Positions 50,795 to 59,356 of a DNA stretch of 64,000 nt are shown piece after piece. Made by a program: the position numbers and the translations under genes. Location of the stretch: contig JAPLKL010000044.1 of NCBI GenBank assembly GCA_026388095.1, forward strand, positions 129,993 to 193,992, given 5' to 3'. Source of the DNA: Elusimicrobiota bacterium. GTDB taxonomy: Bacteria > Elusimicrobiota > Elusimicrobia > UBA1565 > UBA9628. Numbering within the stretch: position 1 is the first letter of the stretch; every line of letters begins with the position of its first letter. Below the pieces are notes generated by a model. The model was not told the DNA's origin. It saw only the letters and a list, made by a program, of their open reading frames with translations, and searched no databases.

Positions 50795-52096
50795 ATGCCG
50801 AGACTGCTCCTCGCCGTGGCTTTCGCCCTCTGCGCCGCCCAGCCCGCCTTTGCCGACCCCGGCATCCGATCCGACGAATCCAACAAGTCCTTGACCGAGC
50901 TCAAGGGGCAGGCCCAAGTCGATGAGCTCCCCGCCGTTCAGGAGCCCTCCGGCGCGGCCGTGGAGCAGCGCTACTGGGTGGTGGTGAAGGTCGCCTCGCG
51001 CTCGGACCGCACGGCCGTCGCCACCGCCGGCATGGCCATCGAGGAGATCCGGCCCGACCGAGTGGCCGGCACCGCGCACATCAAGACCATCCAGGCCCTG
51101 CAGGCGGCCGGCTACGTGATCATGTTCCAACAGTCTTTGGTCCAGTGGTCGAAGGACTTCCCCGCGCAGGACAAGGCCTACCACAATTACGACCGCATGA
51201 AGGCGGCGCTCGACGCCGTGGCCAAGTCCAGCCCCAAGCTGGCCTCGGTCTTCTCCATCGGCAAGGGCTGGCAGGGCCGCGACATCTGGGCCCTGCGCTT
51301 CAACACCACCGAGTCCGGGACCAAGCCCAGCAAGAAGCCCGGCGCGCTCTTCGTGGGCGACCACCACGCCCGCGAGCACCTCAGCGTGGAGATGCCCATC
51401 AAGATCGCCGAGTACCTCGCGGCGCACCAGTCGGACGCGGCGGTCAAGAAACTGCTCGACTCCCGCGACGTCTACGTGGTCCCCATGCTCAACCCGGACG
51501 GGGCCGAGTACGACATCTCCACGGGACAGTACAAGTGGCACCGCAAGAACATGCGGGTCAACTCCGACAAGGAGATCGGGGTGGACCTCAACCGCAACTG
51601 CGACTTCATCTTCGGGGGCGCGGGCTCCTCGGGCTCCACCTACAGCGACACCTACCACGGCCCCAGCGCCTTCTCCGAGCCGGAGACCAAGGCCCTGCGG
51701 GACTTCCTGGACAGCCGGCCCAACGTGCGCACGCTCAACACCTTCCACAGCTACAGCGACCTGATCATGTATCCCTGGGGAGGCAAGGACGGGCCGGTGG
51801 ATGACGCCGCGGACCTCAAGGCCTTCCAGGCCATGGCCGGGGCCATGGGCAAGATGATGGGCTTCGGGGTCGAGCAGTCCAACGAGATGTACGTGGCCAC
51901 GGGCGACTGCGCGGACTGGGCCTACGACAAGCACAAGATATTCGCCTTCACCACGGAGCTGGGCGGCGGCAGCTTCTACCCGGGCGCGGCCGAGATCGCG
52001 ACGGAGGCCCCGGGCCAGATCCAGGCCGCCCTCTACATGGTCGAGTACTCGGACGACCCGCATCGGGCCTCGTCCGCTTTCACCGCCGCGAAGTAG
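50795..52096 (+). CDS. Secreted zinc carboxypeptidase (M14 family)
   Basis: A 433-residue exported metallopeptidase. The signal peptide ends near AFA (residue 20). A propeptide-like domain (about 55-125) precedes the catalytic domain. Zinc ligands are H191 and E194 in DHHAREH plus the His in NTFHSYSDL; the catalytic Glu sits in FTTELGGG. PMLNPDGAEYD and GVDLNRNCDF are further M14 hallmarks. It likely trims C-terminal residues from extracellular peptides, feeding amino-acid catabolism. It stands alone between two reverse/forward neighbours. Confidence 0.93.
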   Translation: MPRLLLAVAFALCAAQPAFADPGIRSDESNKSLTELKGQAQVDELPAVQEPSGAAVEQRYWVVVKVASRSDRTAVATAGMAIEEIRPDRVAGTAHIKTIQALQAAGYVIMFQQSLVQWSKDFPAQDKAYHNYDRMKAALDAVAKSSPKLASVFSIGKGWQGRDIWALRFNTTESGTKPSKKPGALFVGDHHAREHLSVEMPIKIAEYLAAHQSDAAVKKLLDSRDVYVVPMLNPDGAEYDISTGQYKWHRKNMRVNSDKEIGVDLNRNCDFIFGGAGSSGSTYSDTYHGPSAFSEPETKALRDFLDSRPNVRTLNTFHSYSDLIMYPWGGKDGPVDDAADLKAFQAMAGAMGKMMGFGVEQSNEMYVATGDCADWAYDKHKIFAFTTELGGGSFYPGAAEIATEAPGQIQAALYMVEYSDDPHRASSAFTAAK

Positions 52097-52107
52097 GTTT
52101 CGGGCGC

Positions 52108-53409
52108 TCAGCCGGCCGGGTCCGCGGTCAGGCCAGGCTCCTCGGGCACGGCCTTGACCGGCGCCGGGGCCAGGCTCACCCGGCGCAGCGCGGGGAAGAG
52201 CCGGGTCCAGGCCGCCACCACCGCGAGCGTCCCCAGCCCGCCCAGCACCACGGCGGGCACGGTACCGAACGCCTGCGCGGTCAGGCCGGACTCGAATTGT
52301 CCCAGTTCGTTGGAGGCGCCGATGAAGACCATGTTGATGGCGCTGACCCGGCCGCGCATGCGGTCCGGGGTCTCGAGCTGGACCACCGTGCCGCGCACCA
52401 CCACGCTGACCATGTCGCAGGCCCCGGCCAGGAACAGGGCCGCCATAGAGAGGGGCAAGGAGCGCGAGAGGCCGAAGACAATGGTGAAGACGCCGAAACC
52501 GCCCACGCAGCCGAGCATGGCCGCGCCGGCCCGGCGTCCCAGGGGCCGGTGCGCCAGGGCCACGGCGGTCAGGATGGCGCCGATGCCGGGGGCGCTGCGC
52601 AGCAGGCCCAAGCCCCAGGGCCCGGTATGGAGGATCTCGCGGGCGTAGATGGGCAGCAGCGCCACCGCGCCGCCGAGCAGGACCGCGAAGAGGTCCAAGG
52701 ACACCGCCCCCAGCAGGATCTTGGTCTTCCAGACGTAGGTGAAGCCGGCGAGCAAAGAGTCCAGAGTCGGCGGCTCCTGGCGGGCCTGGGAGCTCCTCAG
52801 GCGCATGGCCAGGATGAACAGGGCCGCGGCGATCAGGGCCGCGGCCGAGGCCGCGTAGACCGCATGGGCCCCTCCGGTCCAGCCGTAGATCAGTCCGCCC
52901 ATAGTTGGCCCGAGGATGGTGGCGGCCTGGAACACCGACGAGCTCCAGGCCACGGCGTTGGGGAAATGCTCCTGCGGCACGAGCAGGGGCAGGAAAGCCT
53001 GCCCAGCCGGCCCGTAGAAGGCGCGCACGATGCCGAAGAGGACCAGGACGAGGTAGATGGGCCGGACCGAGGCCGGGCCGTGCAGGGTCAGGCCGAAGAG
53101 CAGCATGGAGCAGAGGGCGAAGCCGGCCAGGCAGCAGAGGATGATCTGGCGGCGGGGGAAGCGGTCGGCGGCGTGGCCGGAGAGGAGGAAGAGCAGGATG
53201 CCGGGCAGGAACTGCACCAGGCCTACCAGGCCCAGGTCGAGGGGGCGGCGGGTGAGCTCGTAGACCTGCCAGCCGATGGCCACGGACTGCATCTCGATGG
53301 CGACGACGCCCAGGAAGCGCGAGGCCTGGTAGAGCCGGAAATCCGGGTAGCGGAAGGCGGCGCGGGAATCGGCGGGAGGCGGCGGATCGTGGGTGATAGG
53401 TGCTATCAT
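52108..53409 (-). CDS. MFS transporter (12 membrane segments, exporter-like)
   Basis: A 433-residue major-facilitator protein. The start at 53409 (MIAPITHDPP) is preferred. RYPDFRLYQASRFLGVVAIEMQSVAIGWQVYELTRRPLDL is split over the first helix, and LSGHAADRFPRRQI is the MFS motif A loop between helices 2 and 3. RMRGRVSAINMVFIGASNELG later resembles the same loop in the second half. This subgroup (often labelled enterobactin or multidrug exporter-like) has broad substrates, so none is assigned. Only 19 bases separate its start from the divergent nitroreductase gene. Confidence 0.88.
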   Translation of the reverse strand: MIAPITHDPPPPADSRAAFRYPDFRLYQASRFLGVVAIEMQSVAIGWQVYELTRRPLDLGLVGLVQFLPGILLFLLSGHAADRFPRRQIILCCLAGFALCSMLLFGLTLHGPASVRPIYLVLVLFGIVRAFYGPAGQAFLPLLVPQEHFPNAVAWSSSVFQAATILGPTMGGLIYGWTGGAHAVYAASAAALIAAALFILAMRLRSSQARQEPPTLDSLLAGFTYVWKTKILLGAVSLDLFAVLLGGAVALLPIYAREILHTGPWGLGLLRSAPGIGAILTAVALAHRPLGRRAGAAMLGCVGGFGVFTIVFGLSRSLPLSMAALFLAGACDMVSVVVRGTVVQLETPDRMRGRVSAINMVFIGASNELGQFESGLTAQAFGTVPAVVLGGLGTLAVVAAWTRLFPALRRVSLAPAPVKAVPEEPGLTADPAG

Positions 53410-53428
53410 TTTATCAAAGCGAGGGCCG

Positions 53429-54301
53429 ATGAGCGACGAGAGGATAACGATCGACGCCGCGAAGTGCACAGACTGCGGCTTGTGCGCCAAGGTCTGTTTT
53501 CTCGACTACGAGGCGGGCCCAGACGGCAAGGTCCGGACGCGGCGGCCTCTGGTCTGCGCGGCCTGCGGGCACTGCCTGGCGGTGTGCCCGGCCGGGGCCA
53601 TAACCCATCCCCGTCTGCCCGGCCCCGGCTGCGAGCCCCTGCGCGAGGCCGACCGGCCGAGCTACGAGCAGTACCTGGGATTCCTGAAGATGCGCCGCTC
53701 CCGGCGCGAGTTCAAGGGCCAGCCCGTCCCGCGCGAGCTCGTCGAGAAGCTCCTCGACGCGGGCGCCCAGGCTCCCAACGGCCTCAACCGGCACAACGTC
53801 CATTACACGGTGATCACGGACCGCGCCGTGCTCCAGGAGCTCAGCGCCCGTGTGACGGCCGGGACCAAGAGGCTCGCCGCGCTGCTGCGCAACCCGGTCG
53901 GCCGGTTCTTCTTCCGGATCCTCAAGCCCAAGGTGTTCCACGAGTTGGAGTTCTTCCTGCCCCTGTTGGAGCTGCTCTCGGCAGGTGAGTTTCAGGGCCG
54001 GGACCTGGTCTGCTACGGCGCGCCCTGCGCCGTCCTCGTGCATACCTCGGAAGCGGACCTGTGCGGCCCCGAGGATGCGGTCTACGCCGCGGCCAACATC
54101 CAGTACGCGGCCGAAACCTTGGGCCTGGGCACCTGCGTCATCGGCTTCATCACCAACCCCGTCAACGAAGACCAGAGCCTGAAGAGATTGGTCCGCTTGC
54201 CGGCCGGGCATAAGGTCCACACCAGCATGGTCGTGGGCTACCCGCAGTTCCGCTACGCCAAGGCCGCGGCCAAGGCGAAGCCCAAGGCGGACTACCTTTA
54301 G
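53429..54301 (+). CDS. Ferredoxin-nitroreductase fusion protein
   Basis: A 290-residue fusion. The first 60 residues hold two [4Fe-4S] motifs (CTDCGLCAKVC and CAACGHCLAVCPAG). The rest is an FMN nitroreductase domain starting RRSRREFKGQPVPRELVEKLLDAGAQAPNG. Such proteins pass electrons from reduced ferredoxin-like centres to flavin and reduce nitro groups, quinones or other acceptors in anaerobes. Start 53429 has GAGG upstream. Its stop overlaps the stop of the convergent TPR gene (TTAG). Confidence 0.9.
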   Translation: MSDERITIDAAKCTDCGLCAKVCFLDYEAGPDGKVRTRRPLVCAACGHCLAVCPAGAITHPRLPGPGCEPLREADRPSYEQYLGFLKMRRSRREFKGQPVPRELVEKLLDAGAQAPNGLNRHNVHYTVITDRAVLQELSARVTAGTKRLAALLRNPVGRFFFRILKPKVFHELEFFLPLLELLSAGEFQGRDLVCYGAPCAVLVHTSEADLCGPEDAVYAAANIQYAAETLGLGTCVIGFITNPVNEDQSLKRLVRLPAGHKVHTSMVVGYPQFRYAKAAAKAKPKADYL

Positions 54302-55644
54302 CGGCTTTCAACGTCTCCGCAGGAGTTTGGAGCGAACGCTCCGAGGAGCCTGCAGGCCTCAAGCCCATCGGCATGGACGTCCGGATCGTCGCTTTCGAGC
54401 GCCGCGGAGACGTACACCCCGATCTTCGCGCTCGCCGTTTGCATACGGTACTGCGGAGTGCGAAGTCCGTCATTCTCGTCTAGGAAAACTGTGTCGGGAG
54501 AATCGACGACCCGCTGGAAGCGCTGCAGACTACGCAATTGCCTGCGAACGGCAGTCAGCATGTTTTTAGAGGCAAAACGTCGTGTCGCGGCATCAGAGGA
54601 TCTCAATTGGTTCATGCCCTGGACCCAGCCCAATGGGAGCGGGTCATTCGTAGGCGCGTTCCCGATCACTGCTGAGTGGGAAGCTCTGGCTTTGAGCCGC
54701 AGCTGCCATTGGGGGGAGTCGATAAGTTCTTGGATCTCCAGTGCCTTGGACCGAGCCTTGACTATCTCTGGATCCTCGGATCCGGTGGATAGTTCATGGA
54801 ATTCGGACAGAAGGCGTAGTGCAAGCGCCGAATCCAGAGTGTATGCATCGTCTGCGAGCTCGAACAAGGGCAGCGCTCTCTCGACGTCATCTGCAGGCAA
54901 GTTATCGACCAGGAATTGGTTGTCTATTTGATTTTCCTTTCGTTGATTAGAGGCCAGGTAATAAGGCATGTTAGAACGGAAGCTCGCAATGATTTGATGA
55001 TGCAGCTCGGGGTCGGTCCGGCGCAAGAGCAGCGGCCGGAACGCGTTCCGGCAAGTCTCCAGGTCAAGTTTGCCCAGGCCGCATGGCTCAGCGACCGAAT
55101 GGAGGAGAACCTTGATGGCTTGGCTGGCCAGGGGGCTTTTCGGGTGCTTGTCGGCGAAGGCTTCCAAGAGGCGTTTACCTTCGGCGCTTGACTGCAGGCT
55201 CTCGGCCTGCTGGAATTCCTCCAAGAGCCCCTTCGGCAGTCTTGCGGCACTTTCGAGCATGCGGATCCGGTCAGATACGGGCATCCCCAGGACCTGCGCG
55301 TATGGCGGCCCGCGGCGATACATCCTCAGGGCCCGAGCCATGTCACCTCTCCTTTCGTACAAATAGCCGAGTTCGTTGGCTCCCGGCAGCTTGCCTTCCG
55401 CGAGCAGGGACTCATAGGCCGCGATCGCTTCGTCGCGCTCGCCCTCTTCGCTAAGGCAGCGGGCGATATACTCGCGCGCATTTTTCTCCAGGAATCCCAG
55501 CCTTTTGGTGGCGATGGCTTTGCGATAATGCTCTTCCGATTCTCCGCACTTGCTCTGCGTGCCCAGGTGGTATTCTGCCTTGGCAAAATCGGCAATGCGG
55601 GGAATGGGTTGAGCCGCGCCAGCCTCGGCTGCTGCCATCGTCAA
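54298..55644 (-). CDS. TPR-like repeat protein, probably exported; true start may be an upstream CTG
   Basis: A protein of about 450 residues made of helical repeats (SEEHYRKAIATKRLGFLEKNAREYIARCL, EGERDEAIAAYESLL, ANELGYLYERRGDMARALRMYR) that bind other proteins. The annotated start is TTG at 55644. However, AGGAGG stands just before an in-frame CTG at 55686; starting there adds a signal peptide (TKGSETLILTFAALTMAAAEA). I think the CTG is the real start. GC is lower than the core genes. Its partner across the gap is the Sel1 protein. Overlaps the convergent nitroreductase by 4 bases. Confidence 0.68.
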   Translation of the reverse strand: MTMAAAEAGAAQPIPRIADFAKAEYHLGTQSKCGESEEHYRKAIATKRLGFLEKNAREYIARCLSEEGERDEAIAAYESLLAEGKLPGANELGYLYERRGDMARALRMYRRGPPYAQVLGMPVSDRIRMLESAARLPKGLLEEFQQAESLQSSAEGKRLLEAFADKHPKSPLASQAIKVLLHSVAEPCGLGKLDLETCRNAFRPLLLRRTDPELHHQIIASFRSNMPYYLASNQRKENQIDNQFLVDNLPADDVERALPLFELADDAYTLDSALALRLLSEFHELSTGSEDPEIVKARSKALEIQELIDSPQWQLRLKARASHSAVIGNAPTNDPLPLGWVQGMNQLRSSDAATRRFASKNMLTAVRRQLRSLQRFQRVVDSPDTVFLDENDGLRTPQYRMQTASAKIGVYVSAALESDDPDVHADGLEACRLLGAFAPNSCGDVESR

Positions 55645-55763
55645 GGCCGCGAACGTGAGAATCAGGGTCTCCGATCCCTTGGTCAGAGCTGCCTCCTAGG
55701 AGCTTGAATGCGCTTTTGTGTATTATAACCTTTATCCGGAGTCGGTCCGCCGGAGGCCCTATT

Positions 55764-57377
55764 TTGAGGATACCGCGACCGAATAGCATCGTGATTTGTT
55801 TGCTATTCTTCGCCGCCAGCTCAGCGGCAGCCAGCGCCCAACAGACGTTCACGATTCCTTGGAACGATAAGGCGCTTAAAGAAGCCACTGCCAAACTTCG
55901 GCCGGGTGATTGGCTCCGATTCCAGGAGCCGGACGGGAGGGTCCTGTTTTCCTGGCAGGCCAGCGCTGATTTCCTGGCCGCGGAGAAGGCCGACAATTTG
56001 AAGACTTATCCCACGGCCGTCCGGCTCATCCGTCCGTTGGCAGAGGGCGGGGATGCCCGCGCCCAGGTCCGCTTGTCGCGTTATCTTCATTACGGATCCG
56101 GGGTGCCACGCGACGATCGTCAAGCTTTCAAGTGGGCCCTTAGCGCGGAAAGCAAGGGCTACGTGTTCGCCGCTTCCGATCTGGGAGTCTATTTCCATAG
56201 GGGATGGGGGGTTGCCCGCGATGACTCGAAGGCATTCGCATGGTATCGGAAAGCCGCTGAGCGCGGCTGCCCTCGGGCCGAGTATGGCTTGGCGGAATTA
56301 TATCTCACGGGCGGCGGCGTAGCACCGGATGTGCCCCAGGCCGTTAGGATGTTCCGCGCCCTGGCGGAGAAAGGCGACGATGCCGCTCAGAATCAAATGG
56401 GTGTTCTCTATTTTAAAGGTGTCGGTGTCGAGCAAGATTTCAACCAGTCCATCGCTTGGTCGCAGAAGGCAGCATCGCAAGGGAATCCTGATGCGGAGAG
56501 AAACTTGGGCTCGATGTACGCGAACGGGAATGGGGTCCAACAGGATTATGGGAAGGCATGCGAGTGGTATAGGCGGGCCGCAGATCATGGCGACCTCAGC
56601 GCGATGCAAAGCCTGGCCATGCACCATTTGAATGGAACAGGCGTAACCAAGGACGTCGCGACTGCTGTGCAACTCCTGCAGTCGGCATCGAAGGCAGGCT
56701 CGGCCGAGGCAGAATATTCTCTAGGTCATCTTTATGCCGATGGGGAATCCACTCCGCCGGATGTGGGGCTGGCGGCGCAATGGTACACCAAGGCGGCCGA
56801 GCATGGTTACGGGCCAGCGCAGCATAATCTCGCCCTCATCTATCATTATGGCAAAGGAGTCTCGGCCGACCCGGAAGAGGCTTTCAAATGGGACTCGAAA
56901 GCTGCCGAACAAGGAATAGCCTTTGCGGAGGAATTCCTCGGAGAGATGTACGAATCAGGTGAGGGTTGTGAGAAGGATCCTGGTAAGTCGGTGGAATGGT
57001 TCCGTCGCGCCGCTGTGCAGGGCTTTGCCGTGGCGCAGGTCCGTTTGGCCTGGGCCTATAACGCCGGCAACGGGGTGGGACGCGACCTCCATGCAGCTTT
57101 CGGCTGGATGCTCATGGCCGCTATGCAGGGCAACGCTGAAGCCCAGCGAGAGGTCGCCGAAAGATACGAGTATGGCGAGGGGGTCGCGGCCGACGCAAAA
57201 AAAGCAGCGGCTTGGAAAGACACCGTGGATGCCAAGGATCCTATCGCGATGGCGAATGCATTGGCTCGCGCTTATGGAAAGGATCCCGGCGCGTTCCCGA
57301 AGAGCCCCGAGGTGCTCGACGCTCTTCGCTTGGTGATGGGCGAGGTCAAGGTCCCCCCGAAGGCTTCGCCTCACTAG
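55764..57377 (+). CDS. Secreted Sel1-repeat protein
   Basis: A 537-residue protein. I place the start at a TTG (55764) that has GGAGG 7 bases upstream and gives a signal peptide (IVICLLFFAASSAAASAQ). After a 90-residue head, eleven Sel1-type repeats follow (for example ASDLGVYFHRGWGVARDD, AERNLGSMYANGNGVQQD, AQHNLALIYHYGKGVSAD). Such solenoids are protein-binding scaffolds, often in the periplasm. Base composition (about 45-55 percent GC in places) is clearly below the neighbours, as in the divergent TPR gene, so the pair may have been acquired together. No catalytic residues seen. Confidence 0.8.
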   Translation: MRIPRPNSIVICLLFFAASSAAASAQQTFTIPWNDKALKEATAKLRPGDWLRFQEPDGRVLFSWQASADFLAAEKADNLKTYPTAVRLIRPLAEGGDARAQVRLSRYLHYGSGVPRDDRQAFKWALSAESKGYVFAASDLGVYFHRGWGVARDDSKAFAWYRKAAERGCPRAEYGLAELYLTGGGVAPDVPQAVRMFRALAEKGDDAAQNQMGVLYFKGVGVEQDFNQSIAWSQKAASQGNPDAERNLGSMYANGNGVQQDYGKACEWYRRAADHGDLSAMQSLAMHHLNGTGVTKDVATAVQLLQSASKAGSAEAEYSLGHLYADGESTPPDVGLAAQWYTKAAEHGYGPAQHNLALIYHYGKGVSADPEEAFKWDSKAAEQGIAFAEEFLGEMYESGEGCEKDPGKSVEWFRRAAVQGFAVAQVRLAWAYNAGNGVGRDLHAAFGWMLMAAMQGNAEAQREVAERYEYGEGVAADAKKAAAWKDTVDAKDPIAMANALARAYGKDPGAFPKSPEVLDALRLVMGEVKVPPKASPH

Positions 57378-57386
57378 CCGATATAT

Positions 57387-58049
57387 TTAACGGGCTGACT
57401 GAGCCCCGGCCTGTTCGGCCAGCGCCTCGGCGTCCTTGACCGCAGACTCGCAGACTCCAGGGGCCAGACGCTCCATTTCCCGGACGTAGCTTTCCCCGTA
57501 CCTGCGCGACAATGCGCCGCGCAGGGCTGTCGAGTCCACCCGGAACGGGCTCTCCACGTAGGATTCGGCGCCCGCCGCCTGGCGGCCCAGCCGGTCCTGG
57601 ACGATTTTGAGGACCTCGCCCCAGGCCTGGTTACGGTATTCCAGGGCGCGCAGGGCCGAGCGGGTCTGTTCAGCCTTCCAGCGCAGCCGCTCCTTGGCCC
57701 GGCGCTTGCGGATGGGATTGATATCGGCGGCATGTTCCGACTTGATCTGGCCCACTGCGGCCTGGAGATCGGTGAGAAAGGTCGCGTCGGCCTTCTCCTC
57801 TTGTCCGCGGGAGAGCTTCTCCTCCGCACGGCTGAGATACTCCTCCGCCTCCTGCCGCTTTCCCGCAGCGAGGAGCTTGAGGGCTTGCCGTTCGTCGACC
57901 TTGGCAGTGTAGACCTTCAGACGCAGATTCCCCTCGCGGTACATGCCGGTATCGGGAGCGAGGGACGAACAGACAGCCATCATCAAGATTACCGCGATGA
58001 CTATGAAGACTAGGATGCATCCGAAATGATCATCCTTGTTCTTGCCCAT
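57387..58049 (-). CDS. Membrane-anchored helical protein of unknown function
   Basis: A 220-residue protein starting MGKNKDDHFG, with one membrane helix (CILVFIVIAVILMMAVC, residues about 11-27). The rest is helical and strongly charged, probably a coiled coil (KRQEAEEYLSRAEEKLSRGQEEK, then RRAKERLRWKAEQTRSALRAL). The Cys at the helix end lacks a lipobox residue before it. It follows the iron-sulfur gene on the same strand by 17 bases and may be in its transcript. No family recognised. Confidence 0.65.
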   Translation of the reverse strand: MGKNKDDHFGCILVFIVIAVILMMAVCSSLAPDTGMYREGNLRLKVYTAKVDERQALKLLAAGKRQEAEEYLSRAEEKLSRGQEEKADATFLTDLQAAVGQIKSEHAADINPIRKRRAKERLRWKAEQTRSALRALEYRNQAWGEVLKIVQDRLGRQAAGAESYVESPFRVDSTALRGALSRRYGESYVREMERLAPGVCESAVKDAEALAEQAGAQSAR

Positions 58050-58066
58050 GGCCCGCGGCCTCCCGT

Positions 58067-59350
58067 CTACAACTCGAGCAGTTCCTTCATCCCCCGCCGC
58101 CGCATCCCGGCCTTCAGCGCATCCAGGAAGACCGAACTCAGCGCGCCCGAGGCCATGGCCCTCCTGACCGGGTCGAGCCGCAGGAAGCCGCCCACGAAGG
58201 CCCGCAGGAACCGGTGCGTAGCGCTCTTCGGGTCGTCGAAGAGCGTGTTGGCCAGCGTCCCCTTCTCCAGGCCCTGCAGGATGACTTTCTCGAACGTGTT
58301 CTCCGGCGGGATGACCCTCTGGGGCCGGCGCTCCATGCGGATGGCCTTGCGTCCGCACTTGATCACGCAGACCCCGCAACCCAGGCAGGCCTCCGCGTCA
58401 ATGCGGGCGCGCTTGTCCTCCAGCCGGATGGCGTTGACCGGGCAGACCTTGGCGCACATCCCGCAGCCGATGCAGAGCTCGCCCGCTGTCTGGGCCAGGA
58501 ACCCCGACGTCACCACCGCATTCGGGTAGCCGTGCCTGGTGATGCCGGAGAGGGCCGAGCAGCAGCATTTGCAGCAGTGGCAGACGAAGGAGACCCGGCG
58601 CTGCACATTGTCCGCGCAGAGCACCAGGCCGTACTCGCGGGAGGCGGCGAAGAGCTCGCGCATCTCGGGCTTGCCGAGCTCCCGGGCCAGGCCGTGGCGG
58701 ATGAGGTAGTCCGCCGCCGAGCCGAAGGAGGTGCAGGTTTCCAGGGGCACCTCGCAGATCTTGGCGCCCAGGTGCTGCTTCTCATGGCGGCAGGCGCAGA
58801 TGCCCACGGCGCAGCGCTTGGCCTTCTCTATGAACGTGGAGGCCTTCTCGTAGTCCAGGATCTCGAGATGCCCTTCAGCCGGGAGGGCCTCTTCCCGGGC
58901 CACGGCGCGCATGATGGAGACCTTCTCGCCGTGGCCGAAGTTCGCATCCCAGAAGGGGCTCGCGTCCATGTACTCGTGGAAGAGCCGAGCCCAATCCTTG
59001 GTGTTCAGCTGGCCGCGGGTGCGCATCATGGTGAACTCGAAGATGCCGATGACGAAGGGCGAGGGCGAGTAGCGGTAGGCGCCTTTGAGGCGCAGGTCCA
59101 GGACCAGGCCCTTACCGGTCGCCGACTCCAGCAGGGCCTTGAGCCTCTCCCGGGGGATGCCGGTGGCCTTCTCCAGGCGCTCCAGATCGGAGAGCCCAGC
59201 GGGCATGCGGCTGACGAGCTCGGCTTCCTCTTCGGTGTAGAGCTCCTTGAGGATGGCTCGGAAGGACTCGTTGTAAGGCACGCGGCAGCTCAGGCTGTCG
59301 AGCTTGGCGCCCAGTTCCCGATACGCGTCTTTGGCCGCGAGATGGCCCAT
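58067..59350 (-). CDS. Iron-sulfur protein with two ferredoxin motifs and a Cys-rich centre
   Basis: A 427-residue cytoplasmic redox protein. The C-terminal third has CIGCGMCAKVCP and CLGCGVCVIKC, two [4Fe-4S] sites. In the middle, CAVGICACRH, LETCTSFG and VCHCCKCCCS supply at least ten further cysteines, more than ferredoxin needs, hinting at an additional cluster. The N-terminal region contains winged-helix-like sequence. Similar proteins occur in anaerobes next to oxidoreductases, but their partners vary. Part of a reverse-strand run with an amino-acid permease 6 bases upstream. Role unknown. Confidence 0.75.
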   Translation of the reverse strand: MGHLAAKDAYRELGAKLDSLSCRVPYNESFRAILKELYTEEEAELVSRMPAGLSDLERLEKATGIPRERLKALLESATGKGLVLDLRLKGAYRYSPSPFVIGIFEFTMMRTRGQLNTKDWARLFHEYMDASPFWDANFGHGEKVSIMRAVAREEALPAEGHLEILDYEKASTFIEKAKRCAVGICACRHEKQHLGAKICEVPLETCTSFGSAADYLIRHGLARELGKPEMRELFAASREYGLVLCADNVQRRVSFVCHCCKCCCSALSGITRHGYPNAVVTSGFLAQTAGELCIGCGMCAKVCPVNAIRLEDKRARIDAEACLGCGVCVIKCGRKAIRMERRPQRVIPPENTFEKVILQGLEKGTLANTLFDDPKSATHRFLRAFVGGFLRLDPVRRAMASGALSSVFLDALKAGMRRRGMKELLEL

Positions 59351-59356
59351 GGCGGG

